Assembly (NCBI RefSeq): GCF_004138205.1
Contig: NZ_RXNQ01000032.1
Coordinates: forward strand, 275,008-339,007
From: Pedobacter sp. SYP-B3415
GTDB taxonomy: Bacteria > Bacteroidota > Bacteroidia > Sphingobacteriales > Sphingobacteriaceae
Direction: 5' to 3'
DNA: 64,000 nt
The first letter of the stretch is position 1; every line of letters starts with the position of its first letter. The translations under genes and the position numbers were made by a program. Shown piece by piece: positions 19,500 to 28,970 of this stretch. The notes beneath the pieces were generated by a model, which did not search any database, had not been told where the DNA came from, and saw nothing but the letters and a program-made list of their open reading frames with translations.

Positions 19500-20450
19500 T
19501 TAAAAATTCGTATTAACGATGAGCTGGCTGCGTTCGGCTGTTATGAAATCCAGCGGAATAATGCCAAACTTACCTTTTGTGTTGCTGGTAAAAAATGTGC
19601 TGATCTTTGGATTGATAAAGTTCGAGACGGTGTTGATGTTCGGAATGCCGAAAATTCCGGGCTTGTAGCCGCTGCCATAGTTCACATAAAGCCGGTTTGA
19701 GGCATCGTTCTTTGCCTCGTTCAACAAGGTCTCTACGCGTGTCCATTTGCTGTTCAGATCATCGACTTTGTAATAGTCCTGGATCTTCAGGTTTGCGTTT
19801 GAGTTGCTGATGCTGAACGTCGTGTTATCTGCCCAGCTGGTCGCATCAATTCCTTTTGCACTGCCGGCGCTAAATCTGCGCAAGAGTTTGATCTTGCCGC
19901 GAACTGCGCCCAGGGTAGGTACCGTTACACCAAGATCCCACTTGCTTGCATTTTGTTGTACGTAACTGTCAAAAGTCTGCTCAAATGTGCGCGTGTTATT
20001 TGAAGGGGTATGCTCTTCCTTTACACTCATGATAATGGTTTCGGTCGGATTGCTGTTCAGGAAACTGATACAGGCGTTCAGAACATCATTAAAGTTCAGA
20101 TTCTGATAAATGGCGCCATGGTGAATTGTAAACGCATTGTCTATATGCCTGCAGCGGATGTCCAGGTAACGTACACCGGCATTCAACTGTGCGGCAATAC
20201 TGAGCGTCTGGCATTTGGCCGTTCCGCCGATCGGCTCCTGCGTTGCACCGGAGTCATGCGTTCCGGGAATAGACAGACCTGCAATGGTCACGGTATTGGG
20301 CAGACCGCCCATCCAGTTGTTCAGGGCGACGGCTGCGGTAGTGGCGCCAGACTTGCTAGTGCCTGATGAGAGCTGCTCAACGCCATTTTTTTTACATGCT
20401 GCAAGCAGAAGCACGCAGAGAACAATCAGGGGAGATTTTAATTTTTTCAT
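19500..20450 (-). CDS. Phosphatidylinositol-specific phospholipase C-like lipoprotein
   Basis: 316 residues. Lipoprotein signal LLLAAC at Cys19. The PI-PLC X domain fills the rest: IPGTHDSG has His65, and IHHGAIY has His111, spaced like the His32/His82 pair of the Bacillus enzyme. LDIRCR and NPTETIIMSVKEE are conserved strands. Enzymes of this family cleave phosphatidylinositol to diacylglycerol and inositol cyclic phosphate. It is probably anchored to the outer membrane. It is the last gene of the operon, 34 bp after the phosphatase fusion, so it likely feeds that enzyme or the SusCD transporter. Confidence 0.88.
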   Translation of the reverse strand: MKKLKSPLIVLCVLLLAACKKNGVEQLSSGTSKSGATTAAVALNNWMGGLPNTVTIAGLSIPGTHDSGATQEPIGGTAKCQTLSIAAQLNAGVRYLDIRCRHIDNAFTIHHGAIYQNLNFNDVLNACISFLNSNPTETIIMSVKEEHTPSNNTRTFEQTFDSYVQQNASKWDLGVTVPTLGAVRGKIKLLRRFSAGSAKGIDATSWADNTTFSISNSNANLKIQDYYKVDDLNSKWTRVETLLNEAKNDASNRLYVNYGSGYKPGIFGIPNINTVSNFINPKISTFFTSNTKGKFGIIPLDFITAERSQLIVNTNF

Positions 20451-20484
20451 TGTTTTTTTAGGGTTTATTTAGGTTGGTGCCGGG

Positions 20485-22350
20485 CTATTTCGATTTAGGT
20501 TTCAATGACAGGGATTTCAAGATTTTGTGAAATATTTCATTGTTTGGATAAGTTCCGGTAAACGCAGCAGCTCCGGGGCCGTATGCAAATACTGGAACCA
20601 TGATGTTTGTATGGTCGTTCGTGCTGAAAGCGCCTCTGATCATGCCTTTGGCTGGGTCAGTATCAAGTAGTGAGAGTCCTCCGGTTTCATGGTCGGCGGT
20701 TACAATTACAAGGGTTTCTTTGTTGGTATCCGCAAAGCGCAATGCCGCTTCGACGGCGAGGTCAAAATCATGAAGTTCGGTTACCAGGAAAGGCAGGTCA
20801 TTGGCGTGGCCGCCATGATCGATCTGTGCTCCTTCGGCCATAATGAAAAAGCCTGCTTTGTTCTGGCTCAGGGAGGCAACAGTCTTCTGCAATGCCTGTC
20901 GCAACAGATCTGTCCGCCCTTTTAATACTGGCCTTGTAGCGCTGTCAGGAAGCAGGACGAGCTGTCTCCTTTCAGGCTTTGTACTCATTTTGTCTATCGC
21001 GTCAACGGTGTCAAACCCTTTCTCGTGAAGTCTTGCCGGCAGGGCTGCGTTCGATCCCGTACTAAAGCTTTTTTGGTTAGAGCCAATAAGGATCTGTGCT
21101 TTGCTGTTTGCAAGATCGGCTGCTATGGCCTGGCTCATGGAGCGCTCAGGCTGATGGGCATAAAAGCAGGCAGGCGTAGCATCGGTAATATCGCCGGTGC
21201 TGATGATACCGCTTTTGAAACCCCATCCCGCGAGGGTATCTACGAGATTGGTCATCGGTTTCTTTGCCGGATCGACGCCGATAAAGCGGTTATTCGTCTT
21301 TGTGCCTGTGGCAAGCGCTGTTGCACCGGCTGCCGAGTCGGTGTTTCCCGCATCGGCGGCACTTGTCTGGGCGAAGCCGATATGGGGAATCTGCAGGATA
21401 TTCAGTGTGCCATGGTTTGCCATTGCTGCGGCGTGAATCTGTGCCAGCCCCATGCCATCGCCAATCAGCAAGATTACGTTTTTGGGCGCTTTTGTTATAT
21501 ATCCTGCATCACCCGCAGGGGTATAAACCGGCTGCGCTGTAGCCCGGGTATAGGTTTGTTTGGCAGCATTTGCATAAAACTGCTGCAGCGCGGCGGGTTG
21601 GTCAGTATTGATCCAGTCGGCTCCAAGCCGTTCAAGTACGATCCAGGTATTGGGGCTGTCTTGCGTAGCCCAAAAGCGAAACGGCTTGTTTTGACCATGC
21701 GCTTTCGAAATGACCGCACGCAGTTTTGCCTCATCTTCACCGGTAGGGTTTCCTTTTCCGTTCCAGATAGTGTAGGCTTTCAGGTCATCGCTGATCATTG
21801 CAATGCGCTCGAGCTGGCCTGGGGTATAGGTCAGCTGCGGCCTGCCGTCAAAAGAAAGCGATTTTGGAAATTGGCCGAATTCAGCAGGAGGGGGCATGTT
21901 GCCGCTGATAACAATGCGGATTGCCCGGGGATTACGCGAGGCATCGAAGGTATCTTCAAATGCGTTCAGTTCCCTGATCAATACCGGAAGGACCTCGCGG
22001 TAATCTTGTTTTAAATCAATCACGAGCTGCAGCTTCCAATCCTGACGCGGGTACGGCCTGTTGTTGTTTGCCTTGTAGATTTCTGCCAGCGGATTGAGGT
22101 AAAGTTGCTTCAACGTTCGCGACGTTTCGATCTCACTCGCTTCATGCGCTACAAAAAGCTGCCCGGAACGAAGAAAGATGTCGGCCTCGATTGATCCCAT
22201 GCCCGCGTTATAAGCGGTTTTGAGCGGCACAGCCTGTTTGTAGTCGTTATGGCTATGCCCATGGTTCGCATGTAAAGCAACCTGTCCGAAGACAGGTTGC
22301 AATACCAGTAAAGTGCCGCTGAGCAGCAGAATAAAAATGTTCTTTACCAT
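20485..22350 (-). CDS. Exported GDPD-like phosphodiesterase fused to alkaline phosphatase
   Basis: 621 residues with a signal peptide (1-22). Domain 1 (~28-260) is a PLC-like/GDPD-type barrel: HSHNDY (His34, Asn35), EAD (Glu55, Asp57) and VAHE (His69) fit the metal and general-acid positions of the family. Domain 2 (~288-615) is an alkaline phosphatase: LLIGDGMG carries metal ligand Asp298, NTDSAAGATALATG the phosphorylated Ser339, and IDHGGH and ADHETGG the zinc ligands. It is predicted to cut a phosphodiester and then remove the phosphate in the periplasm. Its start overlaps the susD stop by 7 bp, which indicates translational coupling. Confidence 0.88.
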   Translation of the reverse strand: MVKNIFILLLSGTLLVLQPVFGQVALHANHGHSHNDYKQAVPLKTAYNAGMGSIEADIFLRSGQLFVAHEASEIETSRTLKQLYLNPLAEIYKANNNRPYPRQDWKLQLVIDLKQDYREVLPVLIRELNAFEDTFDASRNPRAIRIVISGNMPPPAEFGQFPKSLSFDGRPQLTYTPGQLERIAMISDDLKAYTIWNGKGNPTGEDEAKLRAVISKAHGQNKPFRFWATQDSPNTWIVLERLGADWINTDQPAALQQFYANAAKQTYTRATAQPVYTPAGDAGYITKAPKNVILLIGDGMGLAQIHAAAMANHGTLNILQIPHIGFAQTSAADAGNTDSAAGATALATGTKTNNRFIGVDPAKKPMTNLVDTLAGWGFKSGIISTGDITDATPACFYAHQPERSMSQAIAADLANSKAQILIGSNQKSFSTGSNAALPARLHEKGFDTVDAIDKMSTKPERRQLVLLPDSATRPVLKGRTDLLRQALQKTVASLSQNKAGFFIMAEGAQIDHGGHANDLPFLVTELHDFDLAVEAALRFADTNKETLVIVTADHETGGLSLLDTDPAKGMIRGAFSTNDHTNIMVPVFAYGPGAAAFTGTYPNNEIFHKILKSLSLKPKSK

Positions 22351-23861
22351 CCCGGATTTTGTTTGATAACTCCTGCGCCATTATCTATCTCTTTCTGAGG
22401 CACCGCCCATACATCATGTATGTTTGGATCAAAGGTTCTTGCAGGCCAGATCACGTTGTTATTTGAATCGTGCAGGGGTTTCGCATAGGTGGCTTGCGCA
22501 TCGCCCCATCTTACCAGGTCCCGGTGACGGTCTGCCCACTCTCCGGCAAGCTCGTTCCGGCGTTCGCGTTTCAAATCGGAAATGGTCATGCCGGATTTTG
22601 GCTGAAGTTTGGCGCGTTGTCTGATCTTGTTGAGTTCCGCATCACCGGCACCTGCGCCCGAAATGTTGATGGCAGCTTCAGCCTTGATCAATAGTACCTC
22701 TGCAAAACGCATCAACGGTACGTTCAGATCCGTTGTCCCGTTATCGCCGTTCGGGTTAACATGTGAAGGAATCGGGTTTGCCCAGGAGAAGGGCTCCATG
22801 TATTTCTTAAACTGATAGTCTGAAGTGGCCCCGGCATCTTTCGTAAAGCTGCGCTCCTGGCCGAAGAACATAAATTTATCTCCTGTTTTCAGGATGGTTG
22901 CTTCGCGGCGCTGATCTCCGGCCTCAAAAGAATCGTAAAGTTCTTTGGTCGGAAGATAGTAGCCCCAGCCATTGTATATTCCCCAGGCTTTGTTGGTGAG
23001 CATAACACCCGGAAGTTTACTTCCCCAGCCGGTTCCGCCACCGTTTGGCGTACATACTACAGACCAGATGTATTCTTTCGACCAGTTGTTTGCTGCTTTA
23101 AAGACATCGGTGAAATTATCCAGCAGCTGGTGCTGTCCGGAATTGATAACCATGTCTGCATACTTTGCAGCGTTGGCGTAATCTTTCCTGTAGAGATATA
23201 CCTTTGAAAGATATGCCCATGCTGCGGTTTTGTGCGCCTTTCCATAGTCCGTAGCTTTCATCTCAGAAAAGTTGGGCAGATTCTCCGCCGCTTTCAGGAA
23301 GAGGGAAATGATGTAATCGTAATTTTCGTTCACATCTTTTGCGCGGGGTACGGGCACTGCGGGGTCGGCATCAGGTGTAACAATCGGCACGCCGGCTTTC
23401 TGATTGCCATAATTTGCCGCAAGCTGAAAATAAACCAGACCGGCATTGAAATAGGCGTCGCCGATGATATGTTTTTTTAGGCCTTCGTCCATCTGGATGC
23501 CGGGTACATTGCTGATGATGTCATTTGCGCGCTTGATTACGGCATACCGCATACTCCACTGGCTCTCTGTATAACCGCCGCCGATGTAGTTCTTATTGAA
23601 GTCTTTGATGTTGTCAGCCTCAGGCTTGTTTCGGCCGGTCACCATATCGTCGCTGGCATTGATAAACCAGAACATACCGCGGCCATAAAAATTTTCATCA
23701 TTGTAGTTTTCATACATACCGGCTTCTGCCTTCAACGCATCTTCTTTCGTTTTCCAGAAGTTTCCTGCAGAAGGGGAACCTTCTGGCGCAATATCGAGTT
23801 GTTTGGTGCATGCGCCGAGCGCAACAAGTGCGCATGCGAGATATTTTAGGGTGGTTTTCAT
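22344..23861 (-). CDS. SusD/RagB-family surface binding lipoprotein
   Basis: 505 residues. A signal peptide with lipobox LGAC (Cys18) leads into the SusD helical (TPR-like) fold. The conserved C-terminal half has VPLMRFAEVLLIKAEA and the RRNELAGEWADRHRDLVRW segment. It caps the SusC channel and captures ligand at the cell surface. It sits 13 bp after susC. The ligand is not shown by the sequence; the downstream enzymes suggest a phosphorylated or lipid headgroup compound rather than a glycan (inference). Confidence 0.94.
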   Translation of the reverse strand: MKTTLKYLACALVALGACTKQLDIAPEGSPSAGNFWKTKEDALKAEAGMYENYNDENFYGRGMFWFINASDDMVTGRNKPEADNIKDFNKNYIGGGYTESQWSMRYAVIKRANDIISNVPGIQMDEGLKKHIIGDAYFNAGLVYFQLAANYGNQKAGVPIVTPDADPAVPVPRAKDVNENYDYIISLFLKAAENLPNFSEMKATDYGKAHKTAAWAYLSKVYLYRKDYANAAKYADMVINSGQHQLLDNFTDVFKAANNWSKEYIWSVVCTPNGGGTGWGSKLPGVMLTNKAWGIYNGWGYYLPTKELYDSFEAGDQRREATILKTGDKFMFFGQERSFTKDAGATSDYQFKKYMEPFSWANPIPSHVNPNGDNGTTDLNVPLMRFAEVLLIKAEAAINISGAGAGDAELNKIRQRAKLQPKSGMTISDLKRERRNELAGEWADRHRDLVRWGDAQATYAKPLHDSNNNVIWPARTFDPNIHDVWAVPQKEIDNGAGVIKQNPGW

Positions 23862-23874
23862 GTGTCCTGTGTAA

Positions 23875-26800
23875 TTAAAGAGTTAAACTGAGTCCGAAAA
23901 TGAAGCTGCGGGCTTGTGGGTAACGCCCAACGTCAAGGCCATTGTTGTCCATGCCGATTTCGGGGTCAAAGCCAGAGTAATTTGTGAATGTAAACAGGTT
24001 GTTCGCGGTAGCATAGATACGCAGCGGACCGGTTTTTAGCCTGCTCATCAGTGATTTAGGTAAGGTATATCCGAGGGTTACGTTTCTTACGCGCAGGTAA
24101 GAACCATCTTCGATATAAAAATCGGAAGCATTAAAGTTTCCATTGGCATCTGAAGTTGATATGATCGGAACGCTTCCGCCCGGGTTTTGGGGAGACCAGG
24201 CATCCAGAATGCCTGATAGCTTATTGTAAGACGGACCGCTTGCGCTATAGGTAGTTCGTTTTACCGCATTAAACAGTTCATTGCCCTGAACACCCTGGAA
24301 GAAGATATTAAAATCGAAGTTTCTGTATCCGGCATTAAAGCTCAGGCCGTACGAGAAATCAGGATAAGCGCTTCCGGCGAAGTAACGGTCGCGGCTGTCA
24401 ATAGTGCCGTTGCCGTCAAGATCTGCGAAGCGGAAATCGCCTGGTTTTGCGTTTGGTTGGATTTTTTTGCCAGTGGCATTTACGTGACTGTCTACCTCGG
24501 CCTGGTTCTGGAATATGCCCTGGGTTTTCAGTACGTAATAACTGTAGAGTGGCTGCCCTACGCTGATCATTAAAGGAGCAAGTTCGTTACGAAAATTTGT
24601 TCCGACAGCGATATTCTGCATGCCTGGTGCAAGCTCTTCTACCTTGTTTGTCAGTTTCGTTAGTGTTGCGTTAAAGCCATAAGTGAATGGACGGTCTTTG
24701 CTGCTGTTATAATTGATGCCAAGTTCAATGCCGCGGTCTTTTACAATGCCTGCGTTGATTGTCTGCGTGCCTAACCCGGCGGTGCCCGGAAGCGTACGCG
24801 TAAGGATCATTTTATCGGTTTCTTTGATAAAGTAGTCTGCAACAATATTCAGTCTGCCGAACAAGCCGATATCAAGGCCAATGTTTGTTTGCTGCGACTC
24901 GGCCCAGGTCAGGTTCCGGTTTGCTAAAACTGTCTGCACATACCCTGTTTGCAGGGCCGGATTCTGACCAAAATAACTCTGCGTGGCCACCAGGAGCGGG
25001 TTAACTGCAGATGGAGACAAACTGCCAAGGTTACCCAATACGCCGTAACTTCCACGAAGTTTCAGTTCACTTAACCAGGTTTGCTCAGCAAGGAAACTTT
25101 CTTTATTGATTGCCCAGCCAGCTGAAACCGATCCGTAATTTCTGAATCTGTTCTCTTTTGTCAGCATCGACGATCCATCGCGGCGACCGATGAGTGAAAG
25201 TAGATATTTCTCTTTGTAATTGTAGTTTGCACGAAGAAAGAGGGACGAGAGCGCTTTCGAATCAAAATAACTTGATGATGGCTGAATGATTGTTGCGTTG
25301 ACGAGATACCTGTACTGGGCCGACTCATCATCGAATCCAGAGCCTGAGGCAATGAGGCCGTTGCCTTTGGTCTGCTGGTAGGTATAACCGCCGGTAAAAT
25401 CGAGACCATGGTCGCCAACGGTGGTGTTGTAATTTAACACCTGCTCTGCCAGAATATCGTTTGACTGATCGGCACGCTCAACAAGGCTGTTGCTCAATAC
25501 AGGCTTACCAACTTCGGGACGTTTGGGTGTAAAGCTCCTGTACTGTGAAGAATTCCGGGTAAAGCTGAAGTTCGACCTGAAGGTAAGGCCTGGTGCGAGT
25601 TTAAGTGTGGCGTATGGATTGACCACCAGTACGTGTACCGGATTGTTGATGTCGATCCGCATCAACTCTGCGACGGGGTTTACGATATCGCCATAGTCGC
25701 CGGCATACTGGCCGCCGGGCAAACCGGCGAAACTTCCATCCGCATTGTAGGGCGTACCATTTGTCGGGTAATAAATTGCAGAGAGCAATGCGCCCGTATA
25801 GTCGCTGCTCGTATTGGCACCATTACCATTTGTATTGCTGTAGGCAAGGTTTTCACCTATCTTCAGCCAGGAGGTAACTTCGTGTTCGGTATTGATTCTG
25901 AAATTGTACCGCTCTGAGCGTGTGTTCAGCAGAATACCTTCGGCTGTGCGGTAGTTGAAACTCAGGTAGTAGTTTGATTTTTCGCTGCCGCCGTTAATAG
26001 CCGCATTATAATCCTGAAGCAAACCTGTTCTGAATACTTCGTCCATCCAGTTTGTGCGCGTGATCTGGCCGTCGGGAAATTTAGTCGCATCGAATGCCGG
26101 CAACAACGTGGTCCGGCCATTCTGAGCGGCAGTAGCAGCAACAGCAGCGCGTTCCTGGGCATTCAACGGATCAAGCGTCTTCCAAACAGATTGTTGGCCG
26201 ACCTTTGCATCAAACGTGATCTGCATTTTACCGCGTTTCCCTTTTTTTGTGGTAACAAGCACAACGCCTCCAGATGCACGGGCGCCGTAAATGGCGGCAG
26301 CGGCATCTTTCAGGACTGAAATAGACTCGATGTCGTTTGGATTAAGCTGCGGTGTGCCGGGATATATTGAGCCGTCGACCACATACAGGACACTCTCGCC
26401 GTTGATGCCGCCAAGTCCGCGGATATTTACGCGCGGTAACGAGGTCGGGTCACCACCTTCGTTGGTCACGATAACGCCCGGCGATTTCCCAGCCAGAACT
26501 TCGCCTACGCTATTCAGGGAACGCGATGACAATTTGTCAAGAGCAACTTGTCCGACGGCGCCCGTCAGGCTTTCCTTCTTCTGTGTTCCATAACCCACAA
26601 CAACGACATCGGCAAGGTTAGACTGTTCGGTGCTCAGCGACACGTTGATCGTTTCACTCGTTCCTACACGCACTTCCCGTGTTTTGTAACCAATCATCGA
26701 GAACGAAAGCACGGCGTTGTCATTGGCTTCAATGCGGTAATTTCCGTTTGCGTCGGTAACCGTTCCGCTTTGTGTGCCTACCACTTTTACCGATACGCCC

Positions 26801-27222
26801 GGCATGGCAGCGCCGGTGGTATCAGTTACATTTCCGGTAATGATTCTGTCGGCTTTGACCCGGGTAACTGGCTCCAGAATAACATGGATGCCTTTTTCGG
26901 TTGCATTTAAGCCGAGTTTATCGAGCAGGGAACGTACCGGCTCCTGTCTGAAATCTGCGTTCATAAGTGCGCTTTTCCCCAGCAGCAGATCGGGGTTATA
27001 AACAAAGCGGAAGCCGGTACGCTGTTCCACTTCTGAAATAATTTCCGTTAGTTTCTTTCCCTTACTGATGCGGATACTAACGGTGCTTCTGTCGAGTTTT
27101 TGGGCCATCGTTTTCGAGGCAAACAAAGAGCTGCAGAAGAGGCAGAGGACGGCAAAGGTTAATGCCGGGTACTTCATAACCCTGCAAAAAGCTGTTGTCG
27201 TACTGACTGATGTTGTTTTCAT
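23875..27222 (-). CDS. SusC/RagA TonB-dependent receptor with STN domain
   Basis: 1115 residues from the ATG at 27222. The frame extends further upstream but would overlap FecR and hide the signal peptide. Order: signal peptide; STN (secretin/TonB N-terminal) domain (~40-100, from KLTEIISEVEQRTGFRFVYN); carboxypeptidase-like beta-sandwich (~105-190); plug with VVVVGYGTQKKESLTGAV; and a 22-strand barrel ending in RSFIFGLSLTL. The STN domain is the part that signals to FecR. It therefore both imports a ligand and reports it to the sigma factor next door. It is the first transport gene of the operon. Confidence 0.95.
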   Translation of the reverse strand: MKTTSVSTTTAFCRVMKYPALTFAVLCLFCSSLFASKTMAQKLDRSTVSIRISKGKKLTEIISEVEQRTGFRFVYNPDLLLGKSALMNADFRQEPVRSLLDKLGLNATEKGIHVILEPVTRVKADRIITGNVTDTTGAAMPGVSVKVVGTQSGTVTDANGNYRIEANDNAVLSFSMIGYKTREVRVGTSETINVSLSTEQSNLADVVVVGYGTQKKESLTGAVGQVALDKLSSRSLNSVGEVLAGKSPGVIVTNEGGDPTSLPRVNIRGLGGINGESVLYVVDGSIYPGTPQLNPNDIESISVLKDAAAAIYGARASGGVVLVTTKKGKRGKMQITFDAKVGQQSVWKTLDPLNAQERAAVAATAAQNGRTTLLPAFDATKFPDGQITRTNWMDEVFRTGLLQDYNAAINGGSEKSNYYLSFNYRTAEGILLNTRSERYNFRINTEHEVTSWLKIGENLAYSNTNGNGANTSSDYTGALLSAIYYPTNGTPYNADGSFAGLPGGQYAGDYGDIVNPVAELMRIDINNPVHVLVVNPYATLKLAPGLTFRSNFSFTRNSSQYRSFTPKRPEVGKPVLSNSLVERADQSNDILAEQVLNYNTTVGDHGLDFTGGYTYQQTKGNGLIASGSGFDDESAQYRYLVNATIIQPSSSYFDSKALSSLFLRANYNYKEKYLLSLIGRRDGSSMLTKENRFRNYGSVSAGWAINKESFLAEQTWLSELKLRGSYGVLGNLGSLSPSAVNPLLVATQSYFGQNPALQTGYVQTVLANRNLTWAESQQTNIGLDIGLFGRLNIVADYFIKETDKMILTRTLPGTAGLGTQTINAGIVKDRGIELGINYNSSKDRPFTYGFNATLTKLTNKVEELAPGMQNIAVGTNFRNELAPLMISVGQPLYSYYVLKTQGIFQNQAEVDSHVNATGKKIQPNAKPGDFRFADLDGNGTIDSRDRYFAGSAYPDFSYGLSFNAGYRNFDFNIFFQGVQGNELFNAVKRTTYSASGPSYNKLSGILDAWSPQNPGGSVPIISTSDANGNFNASDFYIEDGSYLRVRNVTLGYTLPKSLMSRLKTGPLRIYATANNLFTFTNYSGFDPEIGMDNNGLDVGRYPQARSFIFGLSLTL

Positions 27223-27287
27223 TGTTGTTTGATTTTCTTGGATAATAATTAGCAATAGTTTTTTGGTGTCGGGATGTCGTTTCCGGT

Positions 27288-28226
27288 CTAACGGTAGATT
27301 TGAAATGAAGCAGGATCGGGGCCCGGTTTGAAACGAATGTGGTGCAGGCGGCACAAAATATCGAGGATGTCTTCCAGCGACTGGGCGCTGTTGAAGCTTG
27401 CCGTACACCTGAGGTGTGAAAGCTGTTCGTCAGCCAGTGTTATCCTGATGTTGTAGGCATACCCCAGCTCACTTATCACATCGGCTAGAGATGATGCTGA
27501 AAAAGATATTTGTATGCTTCGCACCTGTTGCAGCTGTGTCACAGAGGCCTTTGCGGTTTTATAGTCGTAACTTAATTGCTGACCACGGGTCAGTATTCCG
27601 AGCAGGCGGCCATTCCGGCTCACCGCTACCTTGCCCGTGCTGACTTCAACCTGCGCGGGGCCATCGCCTGCCTGGTTACGAACGCTGAATGATGTGCCTA
27701 AAACCCTGATGCTGAGGCCCGAACCAGCCTCGACAATGAACGGACGCCGACTGTCATGTTTGACATTGAAAAAGGCTTCACCCTTGCTCAGCCTTACCCG
27801 TCTGAATTTTTTTGTGTTTGTCGCATAGTCGATGCTGCTTTGCGCACCGAGTTCAACCTGCGATCCGTCAGCAAGGCGCAGCGTATCCGGCGCTGCAACT
27901 TTTGACAGTTGTGTTGCTTTGGTAGATTTCAGGTTTGCAGGCTGTAAAAGCTGGTAGGCCCCGAAAACAGTTCCTGCGATCAGTATGGCTACCGCTGCGC
28001 GAAACCACCGTTGCCCGGCCACCCGTCGCTCCGGCGGTTCCTTTATCATGGCGCGCTGTAAATTCAGAAACATCTGTTTCCCGATCTCCTCTTTCTGGCC
28101 GGGGGAGGGGCCGGGCATTCCGGTTTCCAGTCCTTTGAACCATTGTTCAACGTGACTGGCTTCGGCTGGGCTGGCTTCGCCGCTCAGGTATTTTGTGAGC
28201 AGCTCTTTCGCTTGTTTTTCGGTCAT
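27288..28226 (-). CDS. FecR-family anti-sigma factor
   Basis: 312 residues from the ATG at 28226; a TTG five codons upstream is the alternative. The cytoplasmic N-terminal part binds sigma (KELLTKYLSGEASPAEASHVEQWF). There is a single membrane segment (~75-95, FRAAVAILIAGTVFGAYQLL). The periplasmic FecR domain contains LADGSQVELGAQSSIDY and the C-terminal DUF4974-like part. It passes the signal from the SusC STN domain to the ECF sigma factor. It lies 68 bp after the sigma gene and 65 bp before susC. Confidence 0.93.
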   Translation of the reverse strand: MTEKQAKELLTKYLSGEASPAEASHVEQWFKGLETGMPGPSPGQKEEIGKQMFLNLQRAMIKEPPERRVAGQRWFRAAVAILIAGTVFGAYQLLQPANLKSTKATQLSKVAAPDTLRLADGSQVELGAQSSIDYATNTKKFRRVRLSKGEAFFNVKHDSRRPFIVEAGSGLSIRVLGTSFSVRNQAGDGPAQVEVSTGKVAVSRNGRLLGILTRGQQLSYDYKTAKASVTQLQQVRSIQISFSASSLADVISELGYAYNIRITLADEQLSHLRCTASFNSAQSLEDILDILCRLHHIRFKPGPDPASFQIYR

Positions 28227-28294
28227 TTGTAAACATGTCAATCTAAACTGACGGGAGTACCAACCAAGCCTGTTAAGAGTATATGAAGGTTATG

Positions 28295-28852
28295 TTAACG
28301 GATAAAAAGTGTTAAAAACACGAGGTACGACAGGTTCTGCCGAAGAATTTTCATTGAGGCCGTTATCTGATTTTTGATAGTCTGTACGGATACATCAAGT
28401 TCGGTGGCAATCTCACTTATGCTTTTTTCTTCCTTTTTACGCATGGTCATCACCAGGCGCATTCTTTCGGGAAGCAGGGCCAGGGCCGCGTCCAGTTCGC
28501 GGTTGAGTTCGTTTAAGCGAAGTCTTGAGTCGGCCTGTAAAGCGGAACATTCATCGGTAAGCAGGGCAAAGGCAGACTGATGACTTTCGCGCAGTGCTGC
28601 AGAGCGGAAATAATTAATAACGCGGTATTTAACAGCGCCGTACAAATAGGCATCAAGACTTCCGTCGACGCGCAGATCCCGGCGTTTTTCCCATAAAGAA
28701 ATAAAGATTTCCTGCGTAATGTCCTGCGAAATGGCTTCATCGCCGGTTTTAAAAAATGCGGCGTCAAAAACCTTTTCCCAGTGAAGCGTATAAATATCTT
28801 TCATGGCCTGCCGGCTGTCGTTTTTTAGCGCATGAAGGAGGAGTTGGGTCAT
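28295..28852 (-). CDS. ECF RNA polymerase sigma factor (FecI type)
   Basis: 185 residues from the ATG at 28852. This start is favoured because a -7 box lies just upstream at 28877-28884. Region 2 is seen in ISQDITQEIFISLWEKRRDL and the region 4 helix-turn-helix in SISEIATELDVSVQTIKNQI. It directs transcription of the adjacent fecR-susC-susD operon on ligand sensing. The C-terminus carries a short hydrophobic tail (LSYLVFLTLFIR). Confidence 0.93.
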   Translation of the reverse strand: MTQLLLHALKNDSRQAMKDIYTLHWEKVFDAAFFKTGDEAISQDITQEIFISLWEKRRDLRVDGSLDAYLYGAVKYRVINYFRSAALRESHQSAFALLTDECSALQADSRLRLNELNRELDAALALLPERMRLVMTMRKKEEKSISEIATELDVSVQTIKNQITASMKILRQNLSYLVFLTLFIR

Positions 28853-28876
28853 TAGCCGGTGCGATGTAAGACGTCG

Positions 28877-28884
28877 CAAACTTA
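28877..28884 (-). promoter_or_regulatory. Candidate -7 element for the sigma factor gene
   Basis: TAAGTTTG on the minus strand fits TAnnTTTG. No convincing -33 TTTG is seen at the right spacing. The implied start near 28870 lies ~18 nt before the ATG at 28852. Confidence 0.4.
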
Positions 28885-28970
28885 TACAGCTGATATTGCA
28901 GGTATGTTAAGAACCGGTAAAGTTTGAAGGCGTACGGCGGTCTAATAAGCTGTCAAATTATGGTTCCCAG

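Noticed and set aside
21025..22014. 329-codon plus-strand open frame
   Set aside because: It lies opposite the phosphodiesterase-phosphatase gene, whose motifs are unmistakable; the plus frame is Cys/Arg-rich and resembles nothing.
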